This document shows, one piece after another, positions 62,354-63,044 of a stretch of 63,044 bases of DNA (positions are counted from its first letter, which is position 1; the number at the start of each line of letters is the position of its first letter). The position numbers and the translations under genes were made by a program. The stretch lies in contig JAUMUT010000011.1 of NCBI GenBank assembly GCA_030530525.1, positions 1-63,044 on the forward strand, given 5' to 3'. The DNA comes from Capnocytophaga sp. GTDB taxonomy: Bacteria > Bacteroidota > Bacteroidia > Flavobacteriales > Flavobacteriaceae. The notes beneath the pieces were generated by a model. The model ran no database searches and was not told the origin of the DNA. It was given only the letters and a program-made list of their open reading frames with translations.

Positions 62354-63044
62354 TTAAAAACTAATTCCAAACAAAATTCCATCTTCTTTAAAACCAGAAT
62401 GATAAGCTCGAATATAATCTACACGAAGGAAACGAAAACTTCCCCAGCCAATATTTTCTAACCCAACTGAAAATTCTTGATATGGGCGGAAATTTTCTCT
62501 ATGCAATTGATGAAACCCTACAACAAAATTCCATTGTAATGTATGAAATAAAGGGATTTTATTAGAAATAAATCCTTTAAAATGATGCTGATAATGTATT
62601 TCTACAAAATTTTTATTCGTAGAATAGTTATAATAAGGGAGCAATCCGAAAGAATTATTTTCTTCATTAAGAGAAAAATGAGTTTGGTTACCATTAAAAT
62701 GCTTATAATCAATGAAATTAATATTTTTTGCATTGAAAAACATTCCTCCTTTTATGTAAATATCAGAAAATCCTTTGTTTTCCAATTCTGGTCGGTAAGT
62801 TATTAATCCTGAGATAGTTTGGTGCAGATATTCTCTCTTACTTGCACTAAAAGTATTAGCCAAATGTAAATAAAAAGAAGGATAACGATTGTCTATCTCT
62901 GAAACTTTTTCATTAGGATAAGATTTATATTTTTGTTTTATGTTAAATTTAGCTAAAACAGAAAAATTTGTAACATAGTGATTTTCAAAGTTATTTATAT
63001 AATCATTTGGTAACAAAGGATTATTGGAAGTATAAATTTTATCC
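62354..63044 (-). CDS. DUF5686-type outer membrane protein, C-terminal part
   Basis: The frame stays open to the window edge, so the gene is partial (about 230 residues seen). Segments such as NYSTNKNFVEIHYQHHFKGFISNKIPLFHTLQWNFVVGFHQLH and VGLENIGWGSFRFLRVDYIRAYH match the C-terminal beta-barrel of DUF5686/carboxypeptidase-like-regulatory-domain proteins. The barrel ends in aromatic Phe (GISF). No internal stop. It is convergent with ilvE. Confidence 0.82.
   Translation of the reverse strand, partial: DKIYTSNNPLLPNDYINNFENHYVTNFSVLAKFNIKQKYKSYPNEKVSEIDNRYPSFYLHLANTFSASKREYLHQTISGLITYRPELENKGFSDIYIKGGMFFNAKNINFIDYKHFNGNQTHFSLNEENNSFGLLPYYNYSTNKNFVEIHYQHHFKGFISNKIPLFHTLQWNFVVGFHQLHRENFRPYQEFSVGLENIGWGSFRFLRVDYIRAYHSGFKEDGILFGISF

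Noticed and set aside
1-63044. CRISPR array
   Set aside because: No direct repeats with regular spacing were seen anywhere in the window, and no cas gene is present.
1-63044. Riboswitches or T-box leaders
   Set aside because: No purine, TPP, cobalamin, SAM or T-box pattern was recognisable in front of purL, folD, proS, thrS or ilvE. AT-rich leaders limit certainty.

Overview
The window is AT-rich chromosomal DNA from a member of the Bacteroidota, almost certainly the Flavobacteriaceae. A Capnocytophaga-like genome is my best guess, but nothing here fixes the genus. The evidence is: repeated -7 boxes of the form TAnnTTTG in front of genes, the absence of strong Shine-Dalgarno sequences, strong short A/T-flanked hairpin terminators, and lineage-typical families (DUF6341, CAL67264-type membrane protein, DUF3127, DUF6261, DUF5686, the nusB-DUF1573-yajC operon, a type-3-like ProS, and the TPR-like/TIM-barrel lipoprotein pair). 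Most genes are housekeeping and look intact.

Layout. 1-900: a degenerate IS982-family insertion sequence, still framed by a 12-bp inverted repeat. 997-4139 (-): a run of accessory genes (an unrecognised protein, a HEAT-like protein, two SUKH-like/immunity-like proteins) followed upstream by RNA 2'-phosphotransferase KptA. 4177-5622: a DEDDh exonuclease with a C-terminal GKxKG module, tRNA-Ala(GGC), and a lipoprotein. 5905-12835: clpB, an MscS channel, a DUF6261 protein, a gene-free stretch that looks like a promoter-to-terminator ncRNA unit, an esterase-PDZ protein, and a small membrane protein. 12861-14651: rpiB and mpl. 14913-19127: a LUD-domain protein, cdsA, a micro-ORF, psd, ffh and a DUF2750 protein. 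19207-23363: a WG-like secreted protein, folD, an M48 lipoprotein protease and lpxH. 23559-26546: a secreted Lys/Cys-rich protein, a FadL-like outer membrane protein and a Tyr/Asn-rich lipoprotein. 26677-28155: proS.

28194-32774 (-) is a compact operon: YiiX-like peptidase, bioD, a TIM-barrel-like lipoprotein and a large helical protein. 32821-35037 (-) holds a DUF3127 protein with an SSB-like acidic tip, ackA and a His-tailed lipoprotein. 35381-38793 (+) has fumC, then a small membrane protein behind a perfect sigma-54 promoter, then gapN. 38928-41935 has a DUF3820 protein, a lipoprotein, a Wzz-like chain-length protein and pepE. 41932-44341 (-) has queE, yajC, a DUF1573 protein and nusB. 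44702-47638 has nrdB (no nrdA alongside), a small unknown, a SPOR protein, an ABC ATPase with a TTG start, and DUF6341. 47730-50930 is the classic thrS-infC-rpmI-rplT translation cluster, with infC using an AUU start. 51050-56332 has an M20 peptidase and purL. 56424-56945 (-) is an azurin lipoprotein. 57141-61043 is the complete dTDP-L-rhamnose pathway (rmlA-C-D-B) plus a thioredoxin-like lipoprotein. 61245-62309 is ilvE. The window ends inside a DUF5686-type outer-membrane protein gene.

The genes cover envelope biogenesis (cdsA, psd, lpxH, mpl, rml, wzz, yajC), translation (tRNA-Ala, proS, thrS, infC, rpmI, rplT, ffh, kptA) and central metabolism (rpiB, fumC, gapN, ackA, folD, purL, ilvE, nrdB). 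I did not find a convincing wholly new multi-gene system. The observations most worth a second look are the sigma-54 promoter upstream of the membrane protein/gapN pair, the orphan promoter-terminator unit at 10439-10740, the immunity-like island beside the IS remnant, and the low-complexity secreted proteins. Several start codons were moved downstream because the longer open frame ran through a -7 promoter box.
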